Positions 34,131 through 41,481 of a DNA stretch of 64,000 nucleotides are shown piece by piece (the first letter of the stretch is position 1; each line of letters begins with the position of its first letter). Source of the DNA: Vicingus serpentipes (lineage in GTDB: Bacteria > Bacteroidota > Bacteroidia > Flavobacteriales_E > Vicingaceae); the NCBI RefSeq assembly GCF_007993035.1, contig NZ_VOOS01000004.1, forward strand, positions 62,001 to 126,000. Direction: 5' to 3'. The position numbers and the translations under genes were made by a program. The notes beneath the pieces were generated by a model. It was given only the letters and a program-made list of their open reading frames with translations. It made no database searches and was not told the DNA's origin.

Positions 34131-35456
34131 ATGAACAAAATACTAGTCATTCTATTTCTTATAATTACTCCCTTTCTTAAAGCGCAAGTTGTATTCAATA
34201 CGTCGCACCATAATTTTGGAGAGTTAAACACTGAAGACCAAAAGTATTTTGATTTTACATTGACGAATGCAGGGAAAGTACCTGCGTTTATATTAAGAAT
34301 TGAAGAGCCTTACGGGATTGATGCAAAGTTTTCTAATAAAGAAATAGCTCCCGATAGCACCGTAATTGTTCGAATTAAATACACTCCAAAACGAAAAGGG
34401 AAATTTAAAAAAGATGTACCTGTATGGGTAAGTGTAAACAATGAACCGATTACATTTACTATTGAAGGAGAAGCAAAAACATTTGACATTAATGAATCGT
34501 TAGCTTGTCCTGATTTTAAAGTAAATAAACAACCTGTTGATTTAAAATCGGATTTAAAAATTAATGTAATTGATGTAAACACAAAAAAACCAATTGAAAA
34601 TGCTACCGTTGAAATTATTTGGGATGGATTAGTTTATAAAAATTTGAGGACTGATAAAAACGGTGAAATCATCCAAAACTTAAAATGGGATAACTATTAT
34701 TTTGTGGTTAACGCTGAAGGATATGGAACCAAAGAACAAGATGTATATGTAAACAAAAATAACAACACAATCGAATTTCAATTAGGAGAGCCAACAGAAG
34801 AAGAATTAGCAATAGTAGAAGATACTATTCCTGTTGAGCCTGAAATAATTCCAGAACCAGAAGATACCATTTCAACCGCTGCACTTCCTGTTAATTTATA
34901 CGCTCCTAATAATGTTGTTTTCTGTATTGATGTTTCTGTATCGATGAAACAAAAAGGCCGTTTAGATTTGCTTAAAGCTTCTATGATAGAGTTATTAAAC
35001 GGATTGAGAACAATTGATAAATTAGCTATTGTTACCTACGCTTCCTCAACAGAAACAATTTTAGAGTCTAATTATGTAACTAACAAAGCTGAAATCACCA
35101 AATTGATTCAAGAGTTAGAAGCTGGTGGTTATACCGCTGGTGGAAAAGGAATTAAAAAAGCTTATCAAGTTGCCCGATCTAGTTTTATTGAAGAAGGAAA
35201 CAATCAAGTAATTATTGCTACAGATGGTGCATTTAATTTAGATAAAGGGGATAAAGGAATTTTAAGTGATGTAGAAGCTAATCTTAAAAAAGGTGTTACT
35301 ATCTCCGTTGTTGGAGTTAAAAACGAAAAATGGACAATAAAATCGATGACTGATATTGCCGAAACTGGTGGTGGTCATTATTTACATATCGAATCATTTT
35401 CTCAAGCACAACAAGTGTTGATGAATGAAATAAAAACTAACTCAAGAAAAAAATAA
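34131..35456 (+). CDS. exported protein with DUF1573, carboxypeptidase-regulatory-like and VWA domains
   Basis: This 441-residue protein has a signal peptide (cleavage after PFLKA near residue 18). Residues about 20-115 form an Ig-like DUF1573 domain (HNFGELN ... FTLTNAGKVP); about 143-220 resemble a carboxypeptidase regulatory beta-sandwich (NTKKPIENATVE); an acidic Glu/Pro linker follows; about 260-435 form a von Willebrand factor A domain with an intact MIDAS motif DVSVS (Asp267, Ser269, Ser271). VWA domains bind proteins through a metal. It should act outside the inner membrane. It lies 3 bases before dxr but has no known link to isoprenoids. Specific function unknown. Confidence 0.85.
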   Translation: MNKILVILFLIITPFLKAQVVFNTSHHNFGELNTEDQKYFDFTLTNAGKVPAFILRIEEPYGIDAKFSNKEIAPDSTVIVRIKYTPKRKGKFKKDVPVWVSVNNEPITFTIEGEAKTFDINESLACPDFKVNKQPVDLKSDLKINVIDVNTKKPIENATVEIIWDGLVYKNLRTDKNGEIIQNLKWDNYYFVVNAEGYGTKEQDVYVNKNNNTIEFQLGEPTEEELAIVEDTIPVEPEIIPEPEDTISTAALPVNLYAPNNVVFCIDVSVSMKQKGRLDLLKASMIELLNGLRTIDKLAIVTYASSTETILESNYVTNKAEITKLIQELEAGGYTAGGKGIKKAYQVARSSFIEEGNNQVIIATDGAFNLDKGDKGILSDVEANLKKGVTISVVGVKNEKWTIKSMTDIAETGGGHYLHIESFSQAQQVLMNEIKTNSRKK

Positions 35457-35459
35457 CTC

Positions 35460-36614
35460 TTGGAAAAGAAAAAAATTGCCATACTTGGTTCTACTGGTTC
35501 TATAGGAACCCAAGCTCTAGAAGTAATAGAAGAACATGCCGATAAATTTGAAGTTGAAGTGTTAACTTCAAACAATAATGCTGATTTATTAATTGAACAA
35601 GCTTTAAAATTTAAACCTAATACTGTTGTAATTGCAAATGAAGCACATTACAAAAAAGTAGAGGAAGCTTTGTGGGAAAACGATATTAAAGTATTTTCTG
35701 GAACAGATTCTTTAGCTCAAATTGTGGAAATGGAGAGCATTAACATTGTTCTTACAGCTTTAGTAGGTTATGCTGGGTTAAAACCAACTATTAATGCAAT
35801 TAATGCTAAAAAAACTATTGCGCTTGCCAACAAAGAAACCCTTGTGGTTGCTGGGGAATTAATCACCAAATTAGCTCGAGAAAATGGTGTGCATATTTAC
35901 CCTGTTGACTCAGAACATTCTGCAATCTTTCAATGCTTAACTGGAGAATTATTAAATCCTATTGAAAAAATATATTTAACCGCTTCAGGTGGACCATTTA
36001 GAGGTAAAAAAAGAGAAGATTTATTAAACATCACAAAAGAACAAGCGCTAAAACACCCTAACTGGGAAATGGGAGCAAAAATCACTATCGACTCTGCTAC
36101 TTTAATGAACAAAGGTTTAGAGGTTATTGAAGCAAAATGGTTGTTCAACTTAAAGCCAGAACAAATTGATGTAATAGTTCATCCCCAATCTATTGTTCAT
36201 TCGCTTGTTCAATTTGAAGATGGCAGCATGAAAGCTCAAATGGGGTTGCCAGACATGAAACAACCTATTCAATATGCATTGTCATATCCTTATCGTTTAA
36301 CTTCTAAATCGCCACGATTTAACTTTATGGATTACCCAAACTTAACCTTTGAGCAACCAGATAAAGAAACATTTAAAAATTTAGCTCTAGCTTATGAAGC
36401 GATGGATAAGGGCGGAAATTTAGCTTGCATTTTAAATGCTGCAAACGAAGTTGCTGTTGATGCATTTTTAAAAGATAAAATCAAGTTTTTAGATATTGCT
36501 GAGATTAATCAAAAATGCATGGAAGCTATCTCTTTCATTAAAAATCCTAGCTACGAGGATTATGTGAAAACAAATAATGAAACAAGAGTTTTTGCTGAAG
36601 GGTTAGTAAAATAA
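35460..36614 (+). CDS. dxr: 1-deoxy-D-xylulose 5-phosphate reductoisomerase
   Basis: Dxr makes 2-C-methyl-D-erythritol 4-phosphate in the MEP isoprenoid pathway. The 384-residue protein has the NADPH motif ILGSTGSIGTQ at the start, LANKETLVVAGE, PVDSEHSAIFQ and the TASGGPF segment, all conserved. Translation starts at TTG; no ATG is near and the conserved N-terminus begins there. It starts 3 bases after the upstream gene, so it is cotranscribed. ispD, the next enzyme of the pathway, is at 58 kb in this window. It is convergent with a glycosyltransferase gene. Confidence 0.96.
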   Translation: MEKKKIAILGSTGSIGTQALEVIEEHADKFEVEVLTSNNNADLLIEQALKFKPNTVVIANEAHYKKVEEALWENDIKVFSGTDSLAQIVEMESINIVLTALVGYAGLKPTINAINAKKTIALANKETLVVAGELITKLARENGVHIYPVDSEHSAIFQCLTGELLNPIEKIYLTASGGPFRGKKREDLLNITKEQALKHPNWEMGAKITIDSATLMNKGLEVIEAKWLFNLKPEQIDVIVHPQSIVHSLVQFEDGSMKAQMGLPDMKQPIQYALSYPYRLTSKSPRFNFMDYPNLTFEQPDKETFKNLALAYEAMDKGGNLACILNAANEVAVDAFLKDKIKFLDIAEINQKCMEAISFIKNPSYEDYVKTNNETRVFAEGLVK

Positions 36615-36615
36615 T

Positions 36616-37641
36616 TTACATTACAAATCCACTGTAATTTTTTACCTCTTTCACTGCCTTCTCTAAATCAAATTCACTTTGCTTTTGAGTATAAAACTGC
36701 CCTTTTTCTTGATGGTATTGGGCTAAATATTCTTGCTCTGTTTGTCCGGGTGTGGGAACTAAAATCGCTTTTTTACCCAATGTAGCTAAATCCATAATCG
36801 TGCTGTAACCAGAACGGCTAATCACCACTTTACTTTTTTGAAGGTAATTTAAAAATTCATTGGTTTCAAGATGATTGTAAATTTGAATTGCTGAGTTTTC
36901 AATTTTCAATTTTTCATTAGAGTCAGGCAAACCTCTTACTAATACTCCTTTTAAATTTGTATCCCTTACTTGCTCTAATATTAGCTTTTCAAAAATTGTT
37001 CGTTGGGGTTCTGGACCAGAAACAATAGCTATAAAATCATATTCTTCCGAGAAATCACATGCCTTTTTTAATGAAGAAAATCTTGATAAAGGCCCAATAA
37101 ACTTATAATTATGAGGTAATGGTTTTTTATGAGCCAAATCGCCACTAAGGTTATTCTCCCCTTCAATATCTGGAATCCATACTTCATCAAAATTTGCCAA
37201 ATAATTATTAAGTATTTTTTCAATTAACCACTCTCCTGTTGGAGCTTTAATAAATAACTGGTGAGTAATTAAAGTCGACTCTATTTTATTGTTCCATAAA
37301 CCATATCGATTATCAGAAACTACTTGATCAATTTTGTATTTATCAATAATTGCTGCTAACCATTCCTGTTCTTCTTGTATAGCTTTTTTAATTTTCGGAA
37401 GTTGAGTCAACATCTTTGAAATCATTGCTCCATTTTCAGGGTATTCAACGTTATATCCTTTTAATTCAATAAAAGTTACATAAGGGAATTCTTGTTTCAA
37501 CAATGCTTCTTGCTTTCCAGAAGTACCAATAATTACTTTGTGATTGTCTTTTAAAAAAGATTGTATAATTGGTATGCAACGCGTAGCATGTCCTAACCCC
37601 CAATCTAACGGGCAAACTAATATGGTTTTTTGATTAGTCAA
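36616..37641 (-). CDS. MurG-like glycosyltransferase
   Basis: This 341-residue protein has the GT-B pattern: an N-terminal LVCPLDWGLGHATRCIPI segment resembling the GHxxR glycine loop of MurG and related transferases, and a C-terminal donor-site region with VISRSGYSTIMDLATLGKKAILVPTPGQTEQ. No membrane helix is seen, so it probably acts at the inner face of the membrane. It is not MurG itself, since flanking genes are not cell-wall genes and key MurG motifs differ. It overlaps the DUF1697 gene by 8 bases. Donor and acceptor are unknown. Confidence 0.82.
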   Translation of the reverse strand: MTNQKTILVCPLDWGLGHATRCIPIIQSFLKDNHKVIIGTSGKQEALLKQEFPYVTFIELKGYNVEYPENGAMISKMLTQLPKIKKAIQEEQEWLAAIIDKYKIDQVVSDNRYGLWNNKIESTLITHQLFIKAPTGEWLIEKILNNYLANFDEVWIPDIEGENNLSGDLAHKKPLPHNYKFIGPLSRFSSLKKACDFSEEYDFIAIVSGPEPQRTIFEKLILEQVRDTNLKGVLVRGLPDSNEKLKIENSAIQIYNHLETNEFLNYLQKSKVVISRSGYSTIMDLATLGKKAILVPTPGQTEQEYLAQYHQEKGQFYTQKQSEFDLEKAVKEVKNYSGFVM

Positions 37642-38182
37642 CTTCTTTAGATAATTCAGTCAGTTTTTTCATGGTGTTATAATTTCGGGTAGTGCTACTC
37701 ACTTTTAATTTCTTTTCAAAAAATGTACCCTGCCACTTTGCTCTTCCAACACCATTTGGATAAAAACAATAAATAACCTCATCTGTTATTTTAAAAAACT
37801 CTTCTGTTTGTTCTAATTGTTCTAATTCTTTTACAAACTCTGAATTTGGCTTTTCTGCTAATAAAGTATAATAAACAGCTTTTAGCTGATCTTGATTTCC
37901 CTCTAAAAAGGTATGATTTTCTGTTATTCTTTGTAATTTTTCAGCACCTAACACTTGAACATCTACATCAAATCCAAATACTTTTAAAATATTAGTTTTT
38001 ATTGTTTCTTGAATTGAAACAATATCTTCTTTTTTAGATGAAAACACTACATTTCCACTTTGAATATAGGTTGTTACATTTTTAAATTCAGCCTTTTCAA
38101 ACATCGATTTTAACTCAGTCATTTTTATCAATTTATGACCACTAACGTTAATTCCTCTCAATAAAGCTATATATATTTTCAT
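37634..38182 (-). CDS. DUF1697 protein
   Basis: This 182-residue protein starts MKIYIALLRGINVSGHKLIKM, the hallmark of DUF1697, and contains TYIQSGNVVF near residue 45 and a C-terminal TTRNYNTMKKL, all typical of the family. Its function is unknown. An in-frame ATG at 38224 would extend it into the acyltransferase gene and is rejected. It overlaps the acyltransferase stop by 4 bases (ATGA) and the next gene's start by 8. Confidence 0.9.
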   Translation of the reverse strand: MKIYIALLRGINVSGHKLIKMTELKSMFEKAEFKNVTTYIQSGNVVFSSKKEDIVSIQETIKTNILKVFGFDVDVQVLGAEKLQRITENHTFLEGNQDQLKAVYYTLLAEKPNSEFVKELEQLEQTEEFFKITDEVIYCFYPNGVGRAKWQGTFFEKKLKVSSTTRNYNTMKKLTELSKEVD

Positions 38183-39045
38183 TCTTCTCGTTTGTGTTTC
38201 CATCTTCGATGCGTCCAAAGCCAATACTGAGGCAACTCATTTATATTGTCTTCTAAAAAACGATGTGCTTTTTCAATAATTTCACCCTGTCCCATTTCGT
38301 TTGGAGTTTCTGTAACCATTTTAAACTCTGCTTCATAATAACCTCTTTTAGGTTTATGAATTACTCCATAAACTACAGGCATATTGTATTCTTTCGCATA
38401 TTTCTCCGCTCCATAAAAAACAGCTGTATCTTGATTTAAAAAAGTCATCCAATGTGCTTTTTTAGGGTTCGAAGGGCTTTGGTCCATCCCAAATATGATT
38501 CCTTTTGGCCGTCCAAAATCTTTTTCAAAATATTTCTTTGTTTGACTCATCGGACAAAGCATCATCCCAAACCGTTGACGAGAAGTTTGCATCTTTTCAT
38601 CAAAATACTTATTACTTAATGGTTTGTAAATACCTATTAGTAAGTGTCGCATTTGCATCGAAACGCCTAGTGCCAAAATTTCCCAATTATTATAATGTCC
38701 ACCAACAAAAACAATGTCTTTTCCTTCTTCATAAAGTTTGTCTACAATTGTTCTGTCTCTTACTTTAAATCGCTTGTTTAATTCCTTTTCAGAAATGGTA
38801 AACCCCTTTAATCCTTCTACAATTACATCACAAAAATGAACGTAAAACTTCTTTGCAATTTGGTGATGTTCTTTAGGTGTTTTATCAGGAAATGAGTTTT
38901 TGATATTTCCATAAACCACCTTTTTACGGTAGCCCAAAACATGAAACATCATAAAAAAAGCAAAATCGGAAACCCGATACAATAAAAAATGAGGTAAGTA
39001 CGAAATGGGTAAAATCAATAAATAATAAACGATACGGTTAACCAT
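38179..39045 (-). CDS. lipid A biosynthesis lauroyl-type acyltransferase (LpxL/HtrB-like)
   Basis: This 288-residue protein has an N-terminal membrane anchor and the H-x4-E catalytic motif HYNNWE (His117, Glu122) of lysophospholipid/lipid A acyltransferases. GMDQSPSN near residue 190 and an ExxH-like C-terminal WLWTHRRWK are typical of HtrB/LpxL. It probably adds a secondary acyl chain to lipid A at the inner membrane. It begins the three-gene minus-strand unit acyltransferase-DUF1697-glycosyltransferase, all with overlapping ends, suggesting envelope glycolipid metabolism. Confidence 0.9.
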   Translation of the reverse strand: MVNRIVYYLLILPISYLPHFLLYRVSDFAFFMMFHVLGYRKKVVYGNIKNSFPDKTPKEHHQIAKKFYVHFCDVIVEGLKGFTISEKELNKRFKVRDRTIVDKLYEEGKDIVFVGGHYNNWEILALGVSMQMRHLLIGIYKPLSNKYFDEKMQTSRQRFGMMLCPMSQTKKYFEKDFGRPKGIIFGMDQSPSNPKKAHWMTFLNQDTAVFYGAEKYAKEYNMPVVYGVIHKPKRGYYEAEFKMVTETPNEMGQGEIIEKAHRFLEDNINELPQYWLWTHRRWKHKREE

Positions 39046-39100
39046 AAACTATGTGTCTGCTTAATGTAAAAAATCAGATAAAGTTAGTTATTTTTGATTT

Positions 39101-39796
39101 ATGAAAGCGGTAATTACAGGTGCAACAAGAGGCGTTGGTAGAGCTTCAGCTTTTATGCTTGCTCAAGAAGGCTACGATTTAGCCTTATCTTCTCGCAATA
39201 TTTCTGATTTAGAACAATTAAAATTAGAATTAGAATCAAAATTTGGCAATTCTGTTTTCATTCAACAGGCTGATTTATCCATTAAAGAAGAAGCCATAAA
39301 TTTTTCGGAAAATATTATCGAAAAATTTAACAAAATTGAAGTACTAATTAACAATATTGGTAAATATAACGTTAGTAAACTGACCGATAGTGATAGTGAT
39401 TTAGAGTTGATGATAAATACCAATTTAAATTCGGCTTATTACATTAGTAAAAATATTGCAGTAAATATGGGCAACAACAATAGTGGCCACATTTTTAATA
39501 TCTGCTCTGTTTTGAGTTTAAAGCCAAGAATTGAAGCTGCAACTTATACTATATCTAAACATGCTTTAAAAGGCTTTAATGACGTGTTAAGAGAAGAAAT
39601 GAGAGAGCATAATGTTAAAGTAACAGCTATTTATCCAGGTTCAATTAACACTTCTAGCTGGGATGGAATAATTGCTCCTAAAGAAAAATTTGTTCAACCA
39701 GAAGACATCGCTAAAACAATAAAAACCTGTTTATCCATTTCTAAAAATGCAAACATTGAAGAAATTGTGATTAATCCTTTAGATAAAAACTACTAA
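39101..39796 (+). CDS. short-chain dehydrogenase/reductase
   Basis: This 231-residue SDR has the cofactor motif TGATRGVGRA at residues 6-15, the NNIGKY motif near residue 86, and the catalytic Tyr and Lys in YTISKHAL near residues 149-153. Classical SDRs use NAD(P)H with many alcohol or ketone substrates; the sequence resembles 3-oxoacyl reductase or sepiapterin reductase-like members but does not settle the substrate. A TATTTTTG box lies only 4 bases before the ATG. It is divergent from the acyltransferase gene. Confidence 0.9.
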   Translation: MKAVITGATRGVGRASAFMLAQEGYDLALSSRNISDLEQLKLELESKFGNSVFIQQADLSIKEEAINFSENIIEKFNKIEVLINNIGKYNVSKLTDSDSDLELMINTNLNSAYYISKNIAVNMGNNNSGHIFNICSVLSLKPRIEAATYTISKHALKGFNDVLREEMREHNVKVTAIYPGSINTSSWDGIIAPKEKFVQPEDIAKTIKTCLSISKNANIEEIVINPLDKNY

Positions 39797-39875
39797 GTGA
39801 AAAATTTATAACAAAATTCAAGACTCATTTAATGAATTAAATTTCTATTTTAAATAAACCCTTATCTCCTCTATT

Positions 39876-40265
39876 ATGAAATATTACAACGCTAAAAACA
39901 TTCCTAATACTACTGTAGAAAAACTTCGACCAAAAGTTGAAGAGGAACTAAAAAAAGAAGGTTTTGGTGTGCTTACAGAAATTGACATCCAAGCAACGAT
40001 GAAAAAGAAATTAGATAAGGATTATTTGCCTCATTTAATTTTAGGTGCATGTAACCCTGTTTATGCTGACAAAGTAATTAGTATTGAGCCAACTATTAGC
40101 ACAATGCTGCCATGTAATGTAACCCTTCGTCAATTGGAAGATGGGAGTGTTCAAATTGCAATTATTGACCCTGCTGCGGCAATGGGTGCCATTGGTAATC
40201 CTAGTTTAGAAACACCAGCAAAAGAAGTACAAGAAAAGTTAATGAACGTTTTAAATAACATTTAA
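39876..40265 (+). CDS. DUF302 protein
   Basis: This 129-residue cytoplasmic protein starts MKYYNAKNIPNT and contains EELKKEGFGVLTEIDIQATMKKK, the conserved core of DUF302, plus LGACNPVYADKVI and MLPCNVTLR, each with one cysteine. Archaeal DUF302 structures show a possible ligand pocket, but no reaction is established. It precedes a haem-binding-domain gene, an ArsR regulator and a multihaem cytochrome on the same strand, so a redox or metal-related role is plausible but not shown. Confidence 0.88.
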   Translation: MKYYNAKNIPNTTVEKLRPKVEEELKKEGFGVLTEIDIQATMKKKLDKDYLPHLILGACNPVYADKVISIEPTISTMLPCNVTLRQLEDGSVQIAIIDPAAAMGAIGNPSLETPAKEVQEKLMNVLNNI

Positions 40266-40314
40266 AAAATTCACTAAAGGTTTAATCTTACCTTTATATT
40301 AGATCATTATTATT

Positions 40315-41106
40315 ATGAAAAAGAAAATATTATTAGCAATTGTAGCTATTTTAGTAATTATTCAATTTTTTAGAATTGATAAAACAAACCCTGAAGTGGT
40401 ATTAGAAAATGATTTTATAACCATTACTAACCCTCCAGAAGAAATTGCTGCAATTTTAAAAACAAGTTGTTACGATTGTCACTCTTATGAAACTAAATAT
40501 CCTTGGTACACTAACGTTTCACCAATAGCATGGTGGGTTAAAGATCATATTAACGAAGGTAGGGATGAATTAAATTTTTCTGAATGGGCAAATTATAAAG
40601 AAAAACGTAAAAAACACAAACTAGAAGAGTGCATTGAATTGGTTGAAGAAAATGAAATGCCTTTAGAAAGTTATTTAATTACTCATGGTGATGCAAAATT
40701 AACTGAAACTCAAAAAACAGAATTATTAAATTGGCTTCATGCTGAATTTAAAGGAAAAAAGAAAATCGATAAAGCAGAATTAAGCCTAAACGATGGTGCA
40801 AAATGGCAAGCAAATAAAGCGACCACGTTAGGCATTGCAAAAATGCTCGAAATTGTTAATGATAATACTGCTGATAATCAAATAACTTCTTTAAATGGGA
40901 AAGGAGAATTATTAGAAACTGAAATGAAACTTATCTTTGAAAAATGTGACATGGTTGGTGAATCTCATGAACAATTACATACGTTTTTACTTCCTTTAGT
41001 AAAAAAGTTTAGAACTTTAAGAGAAACAACAAATGTTGAAGAATTTTATTCTACTGAAAAAGAAATAAAAAATCATTTAGAAAATTATACTAATTACTTT
41101 GAGTAA
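40315..41106 (+). CDS. haem-binding-domain (single CxxCH) exported protein
   Basis: This 263-residue protein has an N-terminal signal anchor (residues about 4-18) and a small haem-binding domain with CYDCH at residues 52-56 followed by YPWYTNVSPIAWW, the pattern of the Bacteroidota haem-bd family. The rest (residues about 135-260) is a helical domain with no recognised motif except an acidic FEKCDMVGESHEQLH stretch, possibly a ligand site. It should act in the periplasm. It is followed immediately by the ArsR gene (1-base gap to its ATG), suggesting that the regulator controls this unit. Confidence 0.85.
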   Translation: MKKKILLAIVAILVIIQFFRIDKTNPEVVLENDFITITNPPEEIAAILKTSCYDCHSYETKYPWYTNVSPIAWWVKDHINEGRDELNFSEWANYKEKRKKHKLEECIELVEENEMPLESYLITHGDAKLTETQKTELLNWLHAEFKGKKKIDKAELSLNDGAKWQANKATTLGIAKMLEIVNDNTADNQITSLNGKGELLETEMKLIFEKCDMVGESHEQLHTFLLPLVKKFRTLRETTNVEEFYSTEKEIKNHLENYTNYFE

Positions 41107-41107
41107 A

Positions 41108-41404
41108 ATGGAAAGTATAAACTACAATATTGAAAAATTGGAGCATATGTCTGAAGTTTTAAAAGCTGTAGCACATCCTTTAAGAATTGCAATTGTAGAC
41201 TTATTAATTCATCATAAAGAACTTACTGTAACAGAGATACATTCAAAGCTAAACATTCCTCAACCCGAAGCTTCTAGACAATTAAGAACACTAAAAACTG
41301 GAAATCTAATTAAATTAAGAAAAGAAGGAAATACTCGGTTTTATTCATTATTAGATCCTAATATTTCTAAACTACTTCACTGTGTAGAAAATTGCACTAT
41401 CTAA
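41108..41404 (+). CDS. ArsR/SmtB-family winged-helix regulator
   Basis: This is a 98-residue regulator with the ArsR fold: LKAVAHPLRIAIVDLL, a recognition helix PQPEASRQLRTLK near residues 58-70, and the wing EGNTRFYSL. The usual metal-site ELCVCDL is absent; the only cysteines are in LLHCVENC at the C-terminus, which could form a C-x3-C sensor site. A TTG at 41099 could add three residues; the ATG at 41108 is chosen. It follows the haem-binding gene directly and precedes a cytochrome gene whose promoter carries a palindrome. Inducer unknown. Confidence 0.88.
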   Translation: MESINYNIEKLEHMSEVLKAVAHPLRIAIVDLLIHHKELTVTEIHSKLNIPQPEASRQLRTLKTGNLIKLRKEGNTRFYSLLDPNISKLLHCVENCTI

Positions 41405-41435
41405 TTTAGAATAATTGCACTATCTAATTTAGAAT
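41391..41435. repeat. 22-bp tandem duplication at the 3' end of the ArsR gene
   Basis: The 22-base string at 41391-41412 recurs exactly at 41414-41435, separated by one base. The first copy contains the last three codons and stop of the ArsR gene; the second is in the intergenic region. Slippage or a short duplication during repair is the simplest origin. Confidence 0.85.
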
Positions 41436-41441
41436 TAATCT

Positions 41442-41470
41442 ATATTCTATTATTCGTATATTTGAATATA
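41442..41470 (+). promoter_or_regulatory. promoter and candidate ArsR operator before the multihaem cytochrome
   Basis: TATATTTG (41457-41464) exactly fits the -7 consensus, 17 bases before the cytochrome ATG. It lies inside the palindrome TATATTTGAATATA (41457-41470), and a wider inverted pair ATATTC (41442-41447)/GAATAT (41464-41469) is also present. ArsR proteins bind such AT-rich inverted repeats over promoters, so repression by the neighbouring regulator is plausible. No convincing -33 TTG is seen, which would fit a regulated weak promoter. Confidence 0.5.
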
Positions 41471-41481
41471 AAATATACATA

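Noticed and set aside
38179-38224. Longer start for the DUF1697 gene at 38224
   Set aside because: The added 14 residues lie in the upstream acyltransferase gene and are not part of the family; the ATG at 38182 overlaps the upstream stop in the usual ATGA manner.
41108-41404. Arsenic or metal sensor role for the ArsR-type regulator
   Set aside because: The known ELCVCDL metal site is missing and the neighbours are haem proteins, so a metal or arsenic effector is not assumed.
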